Origin: Brachypterus glaber
Lineage: Eukaryota > Arthropoda > Insecta > Coleoptera > Kateretidae
Length of the DNA stretch: 64,000 nucleotides
Direction: 5' to 3'
Assembly (NCBI GenBank): GCA_958510825.1
Contig: OY294047.1
Coordinates: 49,645,365-49,709,364, forward strand
Shown here: piece after piece, positions 25,381 to 37,138 of the stretch
Layout of the letters: every line of letters begins with the position of its first letter
Numbering within the stretch: position 1 is the first letter of the stretch
Made by a program: the position numbers and the translations under genes
Notes under the pieces: model-generated
Told to the model about the DNA's origin: nothing
What the model saw: the letters and a program-made list of their open reading frames with translations, nothing else
Database searches by the model: none

Positions 25381-25899
25381 TACATGAAAATAACAATGTA
25401 TCATAGGCCTTATTAAGGTTAGATTATATACTAAACCTTGTTGCTATAGCTCAAAAGGTACCAGATTTATTAAATAAAAATATTTTTTTTTTGGAGACGC
25501 GTACGCGCGTATTTTCTTTACGACCCGTTTTTGGTTATGTTTATAGGAACTTTTTTTTTTGATATTTTAAATCTACAATTCTAAAATCACGCTCTAAAAA
25601 AAGAGTTAAATAGATTTATCTTGTTCATGATTGTCAATCAAACGTTCAAGGACTTTTACCAGAAATTAACCCCTCGCACAGTGACTCCGGAATGAAAATA
25701 ACCAAAATTTCCCGTTCCATCAACCAATCAGGATAATTCGTGTTTAGGGACCTAATGCGAGTAAAAAGACCCAAAAATGAAAAAAAAATCTGTCATTTTG
25801 GGAAACTTTTTCCAATCGGCCTGAAATTTGCTATTTGTGCTAGTTGGTATAAAAATCACCCTATTTTTCCAAGACCCCCAAAATGGGTTTAAACGCCAA

Positions 25900-26140
25900 A
25901 AACTTATGAAGCTAAAGTTTGCAACGTTTTTTTGCGTCGAAAATTCAAATAGTATATTAAAGCACTTATTCCATAACACGTTTTTAGCGCACTAGTGCTT
26001 TAGAAAACTCGCCGCAAGCGGCTTGTTTTCTAAACTTGTACTCGTGCGTTAAAAACGTATGTTATGAAACTAGTACTTTAATATACCATTTGAATTTTTG
26101 TTGCCAAAAAACGTTGCAAACTTCAGCTTCATAAAAACTT
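25900..26140. repeat. 240-bp palindrome containing a family D head
   Basis: TAGTATATTAAAGCACT...(centre near 26020)...AGTACTTTAATATACCA forms long inverted arms. The flanks are inverted too: GAAGCTAAAGTTTGCAACG on the left against CGTTGCAAACTTCAGCTTC on the right. It is therefore larger than the family D head hairpin alone. Confidence 0.8.
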
Positions 26141-26345
26141 GACATTTTTTTAATTTTTGACATTTACTGACTTAACGGTACATTTTTAAGAAGATGAAAA
26201 ATCAATCATCATTTTACAAGCTTTAATTTTTAAAATCAGTTAATAAATAAAACAGTTATGTCATCACAATTATAGAATTATCATGATCGGTTTATGGAAC
26301 GGTAAATTTTGGTTATTACCCTTCTAGGGTCATTGTGCTTGAGAA

Positions 26346-27059
26346 TAGTATATTTTATAACTAGTATGGAATAGACCATATTCCGCGCGAGCGGAAAGTT
26401 TGTCATACGAGCCGGCAGGCGAGTATGACGGTCCCGCGAGCGCGGAATGACTGTTCCATACGTGTTGTAGACTATACTTTTTCTTCGACTGCAAATATGA
26501 AACACTGTATAGCTTTAAACTGCGGACAAGGTTAAAAACAATGTTTTTTGTGAGTCGACATTTTAAATGCAACAAAACACATATTTTTAAATAAAGCTAT
26601 TAATGTTATTTAATAATTTTATCAAATCAGTACTTAAAAAAGATTTTTATTCAATTTTAGCACATATTTACAAATTATAATGCAAAAATTGAAGGTTTTG
26701 TCAGATTGTTGTGACAGATATCGGGTTTAAATATTTAACAATAGATGGAGCAGTTTTAATTTTTTGAATTAAATTGATAAAAAACTGGTCAAATATTAAG
26801 AAAAACCAATAAACTTTATGTAATTTTAGCACAAAACTTTAAATTGCATGAAATTATTTAATATTTCATGGTAAAATATATATATTTTTGCTAATTTTGC
26901 TACAGTTTTCTTTACTTCTATAAACAAGATATGGCATTACATGTGCTCATTCTAACACTTGATACGGAATATTCATACCGTATCTAGAGCTAGAATGGAT
27001 TCATTCTGTGTTTAAAAAGTGTGTGTATTTGCTTACATTCTAAAGCAGTCGTAGAAAAA
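26346..27059 (+). mobile_element. Family F element, copy 1
   Basis: A ~714-bp repeat shared with 40641-41349. It starts TAGTATATTTTATAACTAG and has a GC-rich head hairpin (GTATGGAATAG... against ...CTGTTCCATAC) with a CGAGCCGGCAGGCGAG loop region. A short hairpin GATACGG...CCGTATC lies near the end, and it stops at GTCGTAGAAAAA. No target duplication was found. Confidence 0.82.
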
Positions 27060-28612
27060 CGCTTTTCTAGTTCTTGGGCTTTGAAGAGTTAATAATAGGG
27101 TAGCTAATGAAGATTTTCCATCAGAATAAGTCTAAGAGCCCCAAAGGCCTCGGACCCTCTTTCTGCTTTCTAATAACTGACACACATCAAACGACTTGAT
27201 CTTAAAATATAATTATAAACATGAACCACACTTTTGACAAGCGTTTCGCACAAGATTTTTCTACAAAAGGAAGGATGATAAACTTGTTGTAAATATATGG
27301 AGAATTTACAGCGATTCAGGGGCACACAGTGGGGCAATCCAGAAGGATAAAATTCTAAAAAATTAGTTTAGAATAATCTGTTTGGAACGAGAAAAATAGT
27401 TTTAAAAATCTAAAGCTGAAGGAGGTCAGTTTATAAGGAGTTAAAACATGTAAATTTTAATAAAAAAAATCTAAAAAATAATGCCAAGAATAAATATACT
27501 GCTGATAACTTAAAAAATAATTGGAAAAATTTAAAGCTTAGGGGAGTCTATTTTAGGGGGTTTTAATATTGTAAATTTCAGTAAAAAATCTAAAATATGT
27601 ATATTTTTTTAAATTTTGACCGAAAATTCTTAACCTATGACCCCAAAAACTCCCCTGTACCGATTTTGAGTCGGCATGGTTCATAAATGCCAGAATTCTC
27701 CATATTGGCGCCGCCATTTAGAATTTGTTCAATTTTGACCAAAAAATTGTAATATTTGACCCTGAAAACCCCCGATACCGATTTTGGGCCGATGTTTGTT
27801 TGTTTAACCTCGTACTATTCTACTTAATTAAACATCCCCTAAGTCCAGGACTTGTGAAGGCTAGTAGTAGAGGGAACCACCGGCTTATACTGACTTTCGA
27901 ACCAGTTTTTATAGGGAGTGTCCGCTTTACTTATGCCTTCGTCAAATTTCAATTATTAGTTAACTGAAAAAGGCAAATCGGCGCCAGTGAAAATCGAAGT
28001 AGTAGACTTCTCATGTACAGACACGGTAGACCACTACATCAATCCTCCCACAACACCAATCCTCCCACAAATGTAAAAGCGTTACTTTAAAATCTACATT
28101 TTGACGCTAATATAAGTTTTCGCTCGATCACGCACCTATAATAAAAGCGTGTAAAAATAAAATGTAACTTTATGCGGCTAAATTTGGTATGGTTTTATAG
28201 AGTTTTAAATAAGCTATCTGAGGGTTAAAAATTTATTAGCGGAATCAACAGGAATGAAACTGTAGATCAAGGAAAATAAAATATTTTGATAAAGGAGGGT
28301 ATCGCATTTTGGGCTGAATCGCCTGCAATGATAATACTTAACATGCTTATAGATACATAAAAAATAAATACTTAGCCAAAATTTCAGCCCTTTTTACATC
28401 CCGGAACGTACTTTAATTAATTATTTTTAATTAAGAATTTTGACATATGTCAATGTACGATTTGGCAACATTGCACGAAACTTCAAGTGTTAAATGTCAT
28501 CTCGTCAAAATAAAAATAACTTTGCACATTAACTACTACAGTGGGCCAAAAGAAAGGGCCTGTGTCGTGTTCACTGCTCTTCCTTATAATATTAAAATAT
28601 TTTAGTAAGGAC
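27060..28612. other. AT-rich DNA with weak tandem structure
   Basis: Apart from the diverged tandem repeat listed separately, I see nothing. Confidence 0.5.
27615..27790 (+). repeat. Diverged tandem repeat, ~117-bp period
   Basis: TTTTGACC-x-AAAA ... GTACCGATTTTGAG-TCGGCATGG near 27615-27680 resembles ATACCGATTTTGGGCCGATG near 27733-27795. Weaker related text lies at 27420-27600. Confidence 0.5.
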
Positions 28613-28956
28613 AGAAATTTTTAATTTTAAATAAAATTATAAAAATATTAATTTATTATTCTATCAATCTATTTTCTAATCATCGTACAGAGTAATATTG
28701 GTAGACTGACAGTTTCGGGCTGCTGGCCCTCTTCAGTACCAAGAGTCAACTCTGCACGCTGATTAAGAAAACGTTTTTAGACTTTACTCGCAAAAGGAAT
28801 ATAGCCATTAGATTGATGTAGACTTGTGCGCCATCTATTTCTAGATTTAGACAACTACTCATACCTCTCCTAATCTGGAGACTTTGAATGGTAGCAAGTT
28901 GAAGACTTGTGTGTCTCAAGCACATAGTACCACTAACGGGTGGTTAGACGTAAAAT
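28613..28956 (-). mobile_element. Hammerhead-bearing repeat unit 1 (retrozyme/Penelope-pLTR-like)
   Basis: TAGTAAGGACAGAAATTTTT at 28613 recurs at 28957. The unit (~344 bp) carries a complete hammerhead on the minus strand and a unique stretch (28743-28956). No long ORF is present. Confidence 0.65.
28698..28742 (-). ncRNA. Type I hammerhead self-cleaving ribozyme
   Basis: Minus strand, in order: stem I strand TTGGTA; core CTGAAGA; stem II GGGC-CAGCA-GCCC; core GAA; stem III A-CT-GTC-AG-T; C17; then stem I partner TACCAA. All invariant hammerhead core residues are present (C3 U4 G5 A6 N G8 A9, G12 A13 A14, the A15.1-U16.1 pair, H17=C). Stem I is 6 bp, stem II 4 bp and stem III 3 bp with a 3-base loop. 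Cleavage would fall between the complements of 28704 and 28703. Stem III of this size is typical of minimal hammerheads in Penelope-like elements and metazoan retrozymes (family knowledge). Confidence 0.85.
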
Positions 28957-29165
28957 TAGTAAGGACAGAAATTTTTAATTTTAAACAAAATTATAAAAAT
29001 ATTAATTTATTATTCCATCAATCTATATTCTAATCTATTTTCTAATCATCTAATTGGTAGACTGACAGTTTCGGGCTGCTGGCCCTCTTCAGCCCGAAAC
29101 TGTCAGTCTACCAATATCACTCTGTACGATGATTAGAAAATAGATTGATGGAATAATAAATTAAA
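28957..29165 (-). mobile_element. Hammerhead unit 2, rearranged, with an inverted third piece
   Basis: 28957-29092 repeats the start of unit 1, up to and including the CTGAAGA core at 29086-29092 on the minus strand. At 29093 the sequence flips: 29093-29165 is an inverted copy (CCCGAAACTGTCAGTC...). The stem I 5' strand next to the core is replaced, so this ribozyme should be impaired. Confidence 0.75.
29054..29092 (-). ncRNA. Hammerhead core, broken stem I
   Basis: It has the same CTGAAGA / stem II / GAAA / stem III / GTC as the 28698 ribozyme, but the base before CTGAAGA belongs to the inverted piece (...TTTCGGG) and cannot pair with TACCAA nearby. Confidence 0.6.
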
Positions 29166-29811
29166 ATATTTTGTTGTGTTTCATTAGTTTTTACGGATTT
29201 AATATACTATAACTCAGTAGTTACTCTACAAAAATCAAACAATTTTTTAAAAGTTACTAATTTCATGATGAAAAAACTTAAATTATACTTTTAACTAAAT
29301 TTAATTGACATAAATAAAAATTTACAAAAAAAAACTTCAAAAATCACATTTTTTAGCACAAAAAATTAAAGAATCAAAACCTTAAAAAAATTGTTTAAAA
29401 AATTAAAAAATATACAGTCCAATAGAGAATTTTATTTGCTTTAAAATGATGTATCACACGGCCCCCCCTTTCCATTTAAAAAAAAACTCCCCCCCGTGCC
29501 CTCCTGCCCACATTTTGAGAGCTAAAAGTATCAAATATATGCTAAAAGATAGCTTAAGTTGTCTAATTTAAGATGGTTTTCGCAGAACTTGATTATCTCT
29601 TTCAGTTTTCGAGAAAATCGCTGGGTAAATAGAGTTGGGACACCCTGTATAAAGTTGCTTAGGGTTTCATATATACAACATCTTTTATATATTTAATACG
29701 GTACCAAATTCTCAGTTATTTTATGTGTAAAATTTTACAATATTTTCTCAGTGCAGACGTTAGTTGAAAATGAACTGTTGAATTTTAAAGTAATTGAAGC
29801 CAAAATTAAGT

Positions 29812-30958
29812 ACACTAGGCAACAAATCGCAACTTTTTTTTTGCCCCGATCGGAAAGTAAATTTTTCTTACTAATTCGAGGGCGTAGAATCCGAATCTGA
29901 CATTAGAAAAATTCCGGCACCTAAAATTTTTGAGGTATAAGTTCAGGTAATAATGACGTTTTTTTCAAAATCTTAAAAAAAAAGAGTAGAATTTTGAAAA
30001 TTTTAGTGTATATTAAAAAAAATACGAGGAATTCAAAAATCTATATGTCAAGAACCTACTGTCAGAGTAAGTACGCGAAAAAAAAATAAAAAGGTTAAAA
30101 TGAAAGTGCAGAGTTTACTTAATTGCTCATTTGTGGCAAAACTATCAATTTTTTTAAAAACTTTATAGAACTTAATTTGTAGATTATAAAATTCTCTACA
30201 AAATTATTTATACAAATATTTTTTTATTTTGCTTAGTTTGTTCTTAAAAAGTAAATTAATGAAAAAGATATAAAATTAAAGTACACAGTGTAAACTTTGT
30301 TCCCGATCCCAAAAAATATATTTTTCTTATCAATTTAAAGGCGCAGAATCCAAATTTGACCTAAAAAAAATTCAGCATGTCTTATTTTTTAAATTTTAGT
30401 ACATGCAATTATGCCAATTTAAAAATAATTTGTGTATTTTTTTTTGTTTTTTTTAATGGTTCTACATCATAAAAATGTTACTTTATTACATAAGAACCAT
30501 AATACGTAACATTTGTTTAGTTCATTTTTGACCCCCTAGTAATGAGTTTTGACAATTTTTAGCATGAGTACGTGGCGATAAGATTATCCCCTTATGCACC
30601 CTTCTTCTTACCCTCCACCCCTACTTAGTTTTGTCACATTGTCCATTTTTTTTTAATTTTTTTTTTCATAATATCCCTATTTATTCTACCTATGAATTTA
30701 AAGTTTCTATGTTTTAAGTTGAGTATTTTTTAAAAATATTGAGTCGCCGAATCCAAATTTGCCCTTGGAATATTTTTGTCTCCCATGATTTTAGAACAAA
30801 AGAGGGATAAAATAATGATTTTTTAACATTTTTATCTTATTTTTCTCAGAAAACTTAGGTAATAGAAATATTCTGAGGCCAGATCCGGTTTCAGCGACCC
30901 AAAATTAGTTAAAAAACATATGACTCCAATCGGGGCAAGAAACCGTGTTGCCTAGTGT
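29812..30958. mobile_element. 1.15-kb element with ACACTAGGCAACA inverted ends
   Basis: Left ACACTAGGCAACA, right TGTTGCCTAGTGT, each followed inward by a CCCCGAT block (GCCCCGATCGG / CCAATCGGGGC). The interior is AT-rich, has repeated 'cgtagaatccgaat' type phrases and no ORF. The target duplication is not clear. Confidence 0.75.
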
Positions 30959-31585
30959 TATTAAACCTCATAGGTTTCCAAAAAAAAATATTTTCCCAAG
31001 AAGGCTTATCCCGTATCGTTTTAATTACATTAATAAAGTTAATTAAAAGTAAATTTAATATGAACCTCCCGTACCGAAAATAATACTTTGGCTTGGTTTA
31101 ACTTGCAATTAACTAATTATAGTAACTCCTCCAACTTACTAAAATATATATTATGTGTGTTTTCAATAAACGGTCATGATGAGACGTCAAGCGGTCTTAC
31201 CTAAAACTCTCTACAAAGGTATTTTTTTGATGCATCTGAGAAATGCGACTATGATCATCCTTTCGTGGTACTTTCATTTCATTTAAAATTACGCTAGTAA
31301 AATTTTTGCAATTTCATTTTTACTAAATGTAGGTGAGCAATTCATCATGATGTATGTTATTTATTGTCACAATTTTTTTTATGCGACTTTGATTGTTTCC
31401 CCCGCAGTCTTTATACATAGTTTATTACATAGTTTTTGTTGTTTGAATTTATGTAATATAAAATTGTTATTTATTAGTGTTCTTTTATGCTCCGCGGATC
31501 CGATTTACCTATAAAAAATTGTGTGGGTATACAGCGAATAGGTCTTTCCTAACTGTAAAAATAACCTTGGCCGCTAAGAAAAAAG

Positions 31586-32260
31586 TACACGGTAAAAATA
31601 AATTACATTAAATTACATAGTCCGTAAATGGTAATATTTTGCCATAGTCCAGAATGGTTTGGACTTGAAATTTGAAAAAAAAATATTTAAAATGTTTGTT
31701 CCAAATTACAAGTCTCTGTGTCAAAGCTTTTTTGAAATATCGTAAAGTTCATTTGGTTTAATAAACCAAACGATTTGCACCCTTAATACGAGTATAAACT
31801 GTTTTCATCTTCCTTGAAAGATCTATTGGTTGATAAAGATCGTAATTTATAATGAACGTAAATTTTAGGCCACAAATAAAGCATTTAAATATCGTACATA
31901 AATAATATTTACCTTTTTTACACTTTTAACACTTTAACCTAGCAGCATGCGTCGCTATCTCTCTAACAATAACAATATTAAACGGTCCGTCTCATAATGC
32001 GACACCTTCTTTTTTATTGTCCAAAGCGCACGCGCGTCTTAAAATAACATAGCCCGACATTAAAATCATTAAAATCATGTAAAAATATGTAAATCAATGT
32101 AAATATATTTTTTTACATTATTTTACATTCTTTTACATTATTTTACATTCTTTTACATAAATTCATGAATTATGCATAGTCCAGAATAGTAAATTTACTA
32201 TTCCGTACTATGTAAATTCATGTATTTTTACATTATTTTACATGAAGTTTTTACAGTGTA
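31586..32260. mobile_element. 675-bp fold-back element with TACAC(G/T)GTAAAAA ends
   Basis: TACACGGTAAAAATAAATTA at the left, TTTTTACAGTGTA at the right. The arms share CATAGTCCGTAAATGGTAA/TTTACTATTCCGTACTATG-type sequence. The right arm is rich in ACATT-ATTTT repeats. Confidence 0.72.
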
Positions 32261-33075
32261 ATACTTTGTATTAAATATAAAAAGTACCTGTTTAAAATAT
32301 ATACCCATTACAGATAATATACTTATTTTTTAACGTATAAAGAAAATAAATATGTTGGAATGAAGTATTTTAAATGTCACCAAAGCATTAGGATTATATT
32401 CGTCTTCTTTATGAAAGTACATAAAAACTCGAAACCTAATTCCTTCACGGGTCATTTACTTCCTCATGCATTAACGAATTGCAATTTGATATTTTCGCAC
32501 TAGTGTTTTTTTCGCTTCCATTGTTTATGAATTTCGTCACGAGTTCGTCTGGCTCATAAGTAAATTAACGACAAACTTTGTTAGGTTGGCACTTAAATTC
32601 TGTTTTTTTTTTGGAAAAACAGAATTTAAGGACTGTGAAGTCCTCAATACTCGGCGTAACCACATTTTTATAAAATGTTACGTGTTGGTTAAGAAGTCCG
32701 CAGGTGAACTTAATATTATAATATATAATTAAAAATAAAAGTGTTTATAGTTCTATGATGTTTCGACCCTGATCTACCAGGATAAATTACAGATAATAAA
32801 CTTATTTTTTAACGAAAAAGACCAACTATTTGATCCCTTTCCTAACGAGTTTTTTCATAAGACACTTTTCCCCAATTTTCTCCAATGCGCTCTCTTTTTT
32901 ATGTTTATCTGACCATATTATATTCTCCCTCATAGCACAACATTTTAAGGAATCATCTCCATTCACCAATGTCCCACCGTACAGCTATTATATTATGTTG
33001 CCCAATATCCTTTAACTTTTAATAAAATATTTTATTATTTTATTCCACCATAATACTGCCCTGCTAAGAAAACGC
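32261..33075. other. AT-rich DNA, nothing recognised
   Basis: One short hairpin is listed separately. The 61-codon frame at 32830-33015 has no family features. Confidence 0.5.
32593..32629. repeat. Short perfect hairpin
   Basis: TTAAATTCTGTTTTT ... AAAAACAGAATTTAA with a short loop, unassigned. Confidence 0.7.
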
Positions 33076-33549
33076 GTCCTATCTGCAAAAATTCGCTTTT
33101 TGAGATAAGTACACCATTGTATTGCTTTACACTAGCCCCATGTGCCTACTAAAAAGAAATGTCCTATTTAAAACCCAAATCCTAAAAATTAGCCTAAGAT
33201 GTTTGTCCTAATTGGCAAATTTTCAATGTTTTCCTAATAAAATTGTCCTAACTAGTCTTTACTAGACCAATAAGTCAGGACTAGGACTAACTTTACAGAT
33301 CTTAGTAATTTAATTGGACTTTTTAGATCATTTTGTCCTAACTTTCTCAGACAGAACAAATGCATTTAGTATAACAATTTATTTTTCTGACAAAAAAATA
33401 TATATATTTATTTTTTCAAAGAATATTACGTTTTTTTGATTTAAAATAAAGCAGAACCCAACCCCATATTTATTTAAATATGTTTTCAAAGTGCAAACAA
33501 AAACAATAAAAGTGGCTATATATCAAAACGTCTAATTTGCAGATAGGAC
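33076..33549. mobile_element. 474-bp element with GTCCTATCTGCAAA ends and GTCCTAA subrepeats
   Basis: GTCCTATCTGCAAAAATTCG at the left and TTTGCAGATAGGAC at the right. Within it TCCTAA recurs many times in both orientations, possibly as transposase-binding repeats (inference). Confidence 0.7.
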
Positions 33550-33909
33550 AACTGGTCGTAGAGGGCATAATAATCATGGTGTGTTTAGAAGATACACTTC
33601 GTCTTAGTCGTGACGATGTTTTGATATCAAACACAGTTGATGTGTAAAATGGGGGCGAGTTTAGCTAATTTAATCCTTTAGCAAAAGGGGAGGTGCATCT
33701 TGTATATCTTGTAATTAAAATTTACACGTCTTAAGCGATGGTGCAACGTCAGGAAAACAGCGTGACTCCTGTCAACTGAGCCTCATTACTCCCGGGAATA
33801 TTTACCAAGAAAACCGTTTATTTCTAATTAAAAACAAATATTTTATTTATATATTTACTTGTTTAAGTCTTAACATCGGGAAAAGTAACAGACATGTTCT
33901 TAAGTTGAT

Positions 33910-34535
33910 CTAGATGAAACGTTGCAAGCACCCTGTCAAAACATCGGCACTATTATACACTAGAGCCATCTAGTTTTCAAATTTCAAACTAGGTGTTTTG
34001 TTTGATTTTAAATTCTGTATCTTTAAAACATTATATTCTAGCAAAAAACTGTATATAACATTTTTTATAGGGCTTAAAAAGAGCTTTTATTTAAAATATA
34101 ATTTTTTGAAATCGGCTTATAAATATGTGAGATATGCTAAAAAAACCTTTTACTGCTTTAAACGCCAATATCTCGAAAACAATGCGTTTTAAGAAAACGC
34201 TGTTTATAACATTTTTTGACCAATTTAAAATTATCTTTTATATAAGTGCTAAATTAACCAAATACAATAATAACTGCCTTAATTATAAACAAAAAACGCT
34301 AAAAATAGGAGTTGTACCCTATTTGTACCCCCTTACCCCCAATCGTTTACCCCCAAAATCTAATTAGCTCTTCGGAATACGATAAGAAACAATATGCAAA
34401 AAAGCGCAAGACAGACCCAGACCCTTTTTTACTGGTCTAAAACTTCGAGAAATGTAAAAAAAAACGTGGTCAAAGATTTTGACTTTTCGGCGAAGATAAT
34501 ACGTCGGCACTCTTAGTAGCACTAAGTGCCGATGT
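33910..34535 (+). mobile_element. Family E element, copy 2
   Basis: Uninterrupted copy: CTAGATGAAACGTTGCAAGC ... GTAGCACTAAGTGCCGATGT. A CCCCCTTACCCCCAATCG stretch is shared with copies 1 and 3. Confidence 0.82.
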
Positions 34536-35188
34536 AAAATGTTTAAATTATGTCTCAAAAAAAAAACTTGTATCCGGCTCGAAAATCCAAACTTTGTTCC
34601 ATTTTTCTGCATTAAAATATTTATTATTTTTATATTATATATATTTTAAAAATTTCTTTTGACTTTTAACTTCGGCGCAGCTTGGTTTGACATAAACTTT
34701 AATCAAAGCTTCGCCTTCACAATGCAAGCGACATCATATATTAGACAGAAAACCACTCAAATCCAATGTCAATGCCCTGCCCGCCACTTCTAGCCGTAAG
34801 TGCCATTATTGCCTAGCTATTCATCACCATACCAACAACATACCGCACGTCGTTGACTAATGATGAACACACGGGGCCCCCACGCTAAGCTACGGGGGGT
34901 TAAAATGGAAGCGCACCAAGGAGGAGGTGGTGCAACGTAAACTATGTCTTTATCATCGTATATAATGATAAAAGCTGTCTGTATGTCATATTCGATGGGG
35001 TGAGTGATAAACGGAAAACATCTGTAATGCTATATATCCGCTTTGTTTATTTTTTTGGGTTTATTAGATGTTTATGATACAAGTTGCATGAGGGTAAATG
35101 TGACATGTTTTTTTTAATACTTGAATTCAACTGAATAACGAATGTTGTAGGCATAAATTAGTATTTAAATAAAAAATTCTGAAATATA
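34536..35188. other. GC-richer single-copy-looking stretch
   Basis: 34690-34990 is less AT-rich than its surroundings (CACACGGGGCCCCCACGC) and shares no repeat with the rest of the window. A hairpin TTTATCAT...ATGATAAA lies at 34950-34973. The function is unknown. Confidence 0.4.
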
Positions 35189-35920
35189 CAGCCTGTTCCA
35201 GAACTCGCGTACCGAAATTTAAGAGGTGATTCTACATCCAAAAATATGAAAAAAAGTTTCTATAAAGGTTGGTCCGGAAATGAGCCCTAAGGGAGCTACG
35301 GCCCTTCGAAGATGACGTATTGAATGGGGAACAAAAAAAAGCACCAATAAAATTTTAATGCTGCAGGGTGATTCTTCATTTAAAACTGAGCAAAAAAGTA
35401 TTATACACCAAAACACCTAAATTTAATATTAAAGGAGTAATAGCCTTTTAAAAAGTAACGTTTTTGGTGGCACAAAATGTTACTTCCTCTTAATTGCATT
35501 TTTTTTTGATAACGGTTGCTCCTACAGTGTTACACTATATGATATTTTATATGTATTTTTACTCTAGAAATCTATATTTTTTACAACAAATCCAAAAAAC
35601 ATACACATAGAAAAGTTTGGGGCAAAAATGTTTTAACCCTCATATATTTTGTCCGTCTGGGCACGCCTCTGGATAAATTAAAAAAATAAATTAACATAAA
35701 CTTATTGCCCTTATTAATACTAGTATACATGCAAAAGCTCGCCGCTCTAGCTTAAACGGTACCCGAGTTATTAATTAAAAACCTTATTTTTATTACAATT
35801 TTAAAGGGCCCTAGATCCCTTAGGGCTCATTTCCGGACCAACCTTTATAGGAACTTTTTTTATATTTTTGGATCTAGAATCACCTCTTAAATTTTGGCAT
35901 GCCAGTTATGGATCACCCTG
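35189..35920. mobile_element. 732-bp fold-back element, TA-flanked
   Basis: CAGCCTGTTCCAGAACT ... AGTTATGGATCACCCTG with TA flanks. ~120-bp arms (AAGAGGTGATTCTACATCC... against ...GATCTAGAATCACCTCTT). A decayed relative of the right half lies at about 25430-25680. Confidence 0.78.
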
Positions 35921-35964
35921 TATAATTGTAATACTGGCAATTTTTATTTGATTTACAATTTAAA

Positions 35965-36420
35965 ATTATAGTATATTAAAGTACTAGTTTCATAACATAC
36001 GTACTAGTGCGCTAAAAATGTGATGAATGATGAAACGAGTGCTTTATAAAAAATTTTCTATTTAAATTGATGACTGATTTAGGGATTTTTGTTTTGGATT
36101 AGCATTACAGTTTACACCATGTTTAAAATTCTAAGAACAAATGATATTTTGATATATTTTATAGTCATCTCTTCTCTTTTTTACTGCAATTAACCAAGCC
36201 ACAATTTTAACATGGTAAAAATAACCTAAACACAAAATTTTGTAGAAAAGTCCAAACGAAAATTCAACTTTAAAGCGACATTGACATTTGCACCGAAAAC
36301 GTCAAGCGATAGCCCAGGTCTGTTGCCAACCCAAAAGAACAAAAAGTACAGATGGGCCTATAAGAACTCGCAAAATGCTTGTGATTATGAGCTTATAAAA
36401 GTCGCAAAATAGAAAAAATA
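35965..36420 (+). mobile_element. Family D element, copy 2
   Basis: Begins TAGTATATTAAAGTACTAG with a partly deleted head hairpin and ends AAAATAGAAAAAA before TAA. The body matches 49411-49936. Confidence 0.78.
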
Positions 36421-37077
36421 AATTAAGTAACTCTTAATTATACTACAGTTTTTAATTCTCTAATACCGCACTATTTTTGGAGTGTATGATAAATTCAACA
36501 AAATTTGACACCTAAATTAAATGCAAAGTTCTTACTAATTAAATTAAAGCTTCCTCGTATCCTTTTAATTAACGTTTTTAAGGTCAAGCATAAAGACTAA
36601 AATGACTGTGGTTATAGGTCGTTTAAATTCCTAGACGTATAATAAAACAACCCATTTGTAAAACATTTTTACTATAACAGAGGTATACACTGACATACCA
36701 AACAAGAAAGCCATATCTAAGGACATTCCACCTTTAAACCTCAGTTTTCCCAGTAAACATATTTTTTCTACGACCTAGTTAGTAGGTATTGCTTTTTTTC
36801 CACCCGTTGCCATGACAGCAGTCGGAAAATGACAGTCAGCTGATCTTACATATCTGCCGTCAGAAAACAAGTGAACGTCTAGAGCTTTTTTTACACGGCT
36901 CCGCCTTGTAAAAAAGAAACCGCCCTCTGCACTGAAAACTAGGTTTGCGTACTCGGTGCCTAAAATACTATAGTGTCTTGACAATAACAACCTAAAAGAA
37001 GCTTTTTTATGACTTTTTTTAATAAATGAAAGGGCCATAGCGTAAGAGCACAAGCATATGCTTGGTGGAAGCTAAAC
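36421..37077. other. No gene recognised
   Basis: The minus-strand 92-codon frame at 36775-37053 has no motif. A small hairpin, CTTTTTTTACACGGCTCC...TTGTAAAAAAG, lies near 36886-36918. Confidence 0.45.
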
Positions 37078-37138
37078 TAGTAGTAGTAGTAGTAGCAGAA
37101 GTGGTAGTAGTAGTAGTAGTAGTTGTTGTAGTAGTAGT
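37078..37138 (+). repeat. (TAG)n microsatellite, left flank of the R1-like element
   Basis: Imperfect TAG/GTA repeats with a GTTGTTG interruption near 37122-37128. This is the left copy of the presumed duplicated target. Confidence 0.9.
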
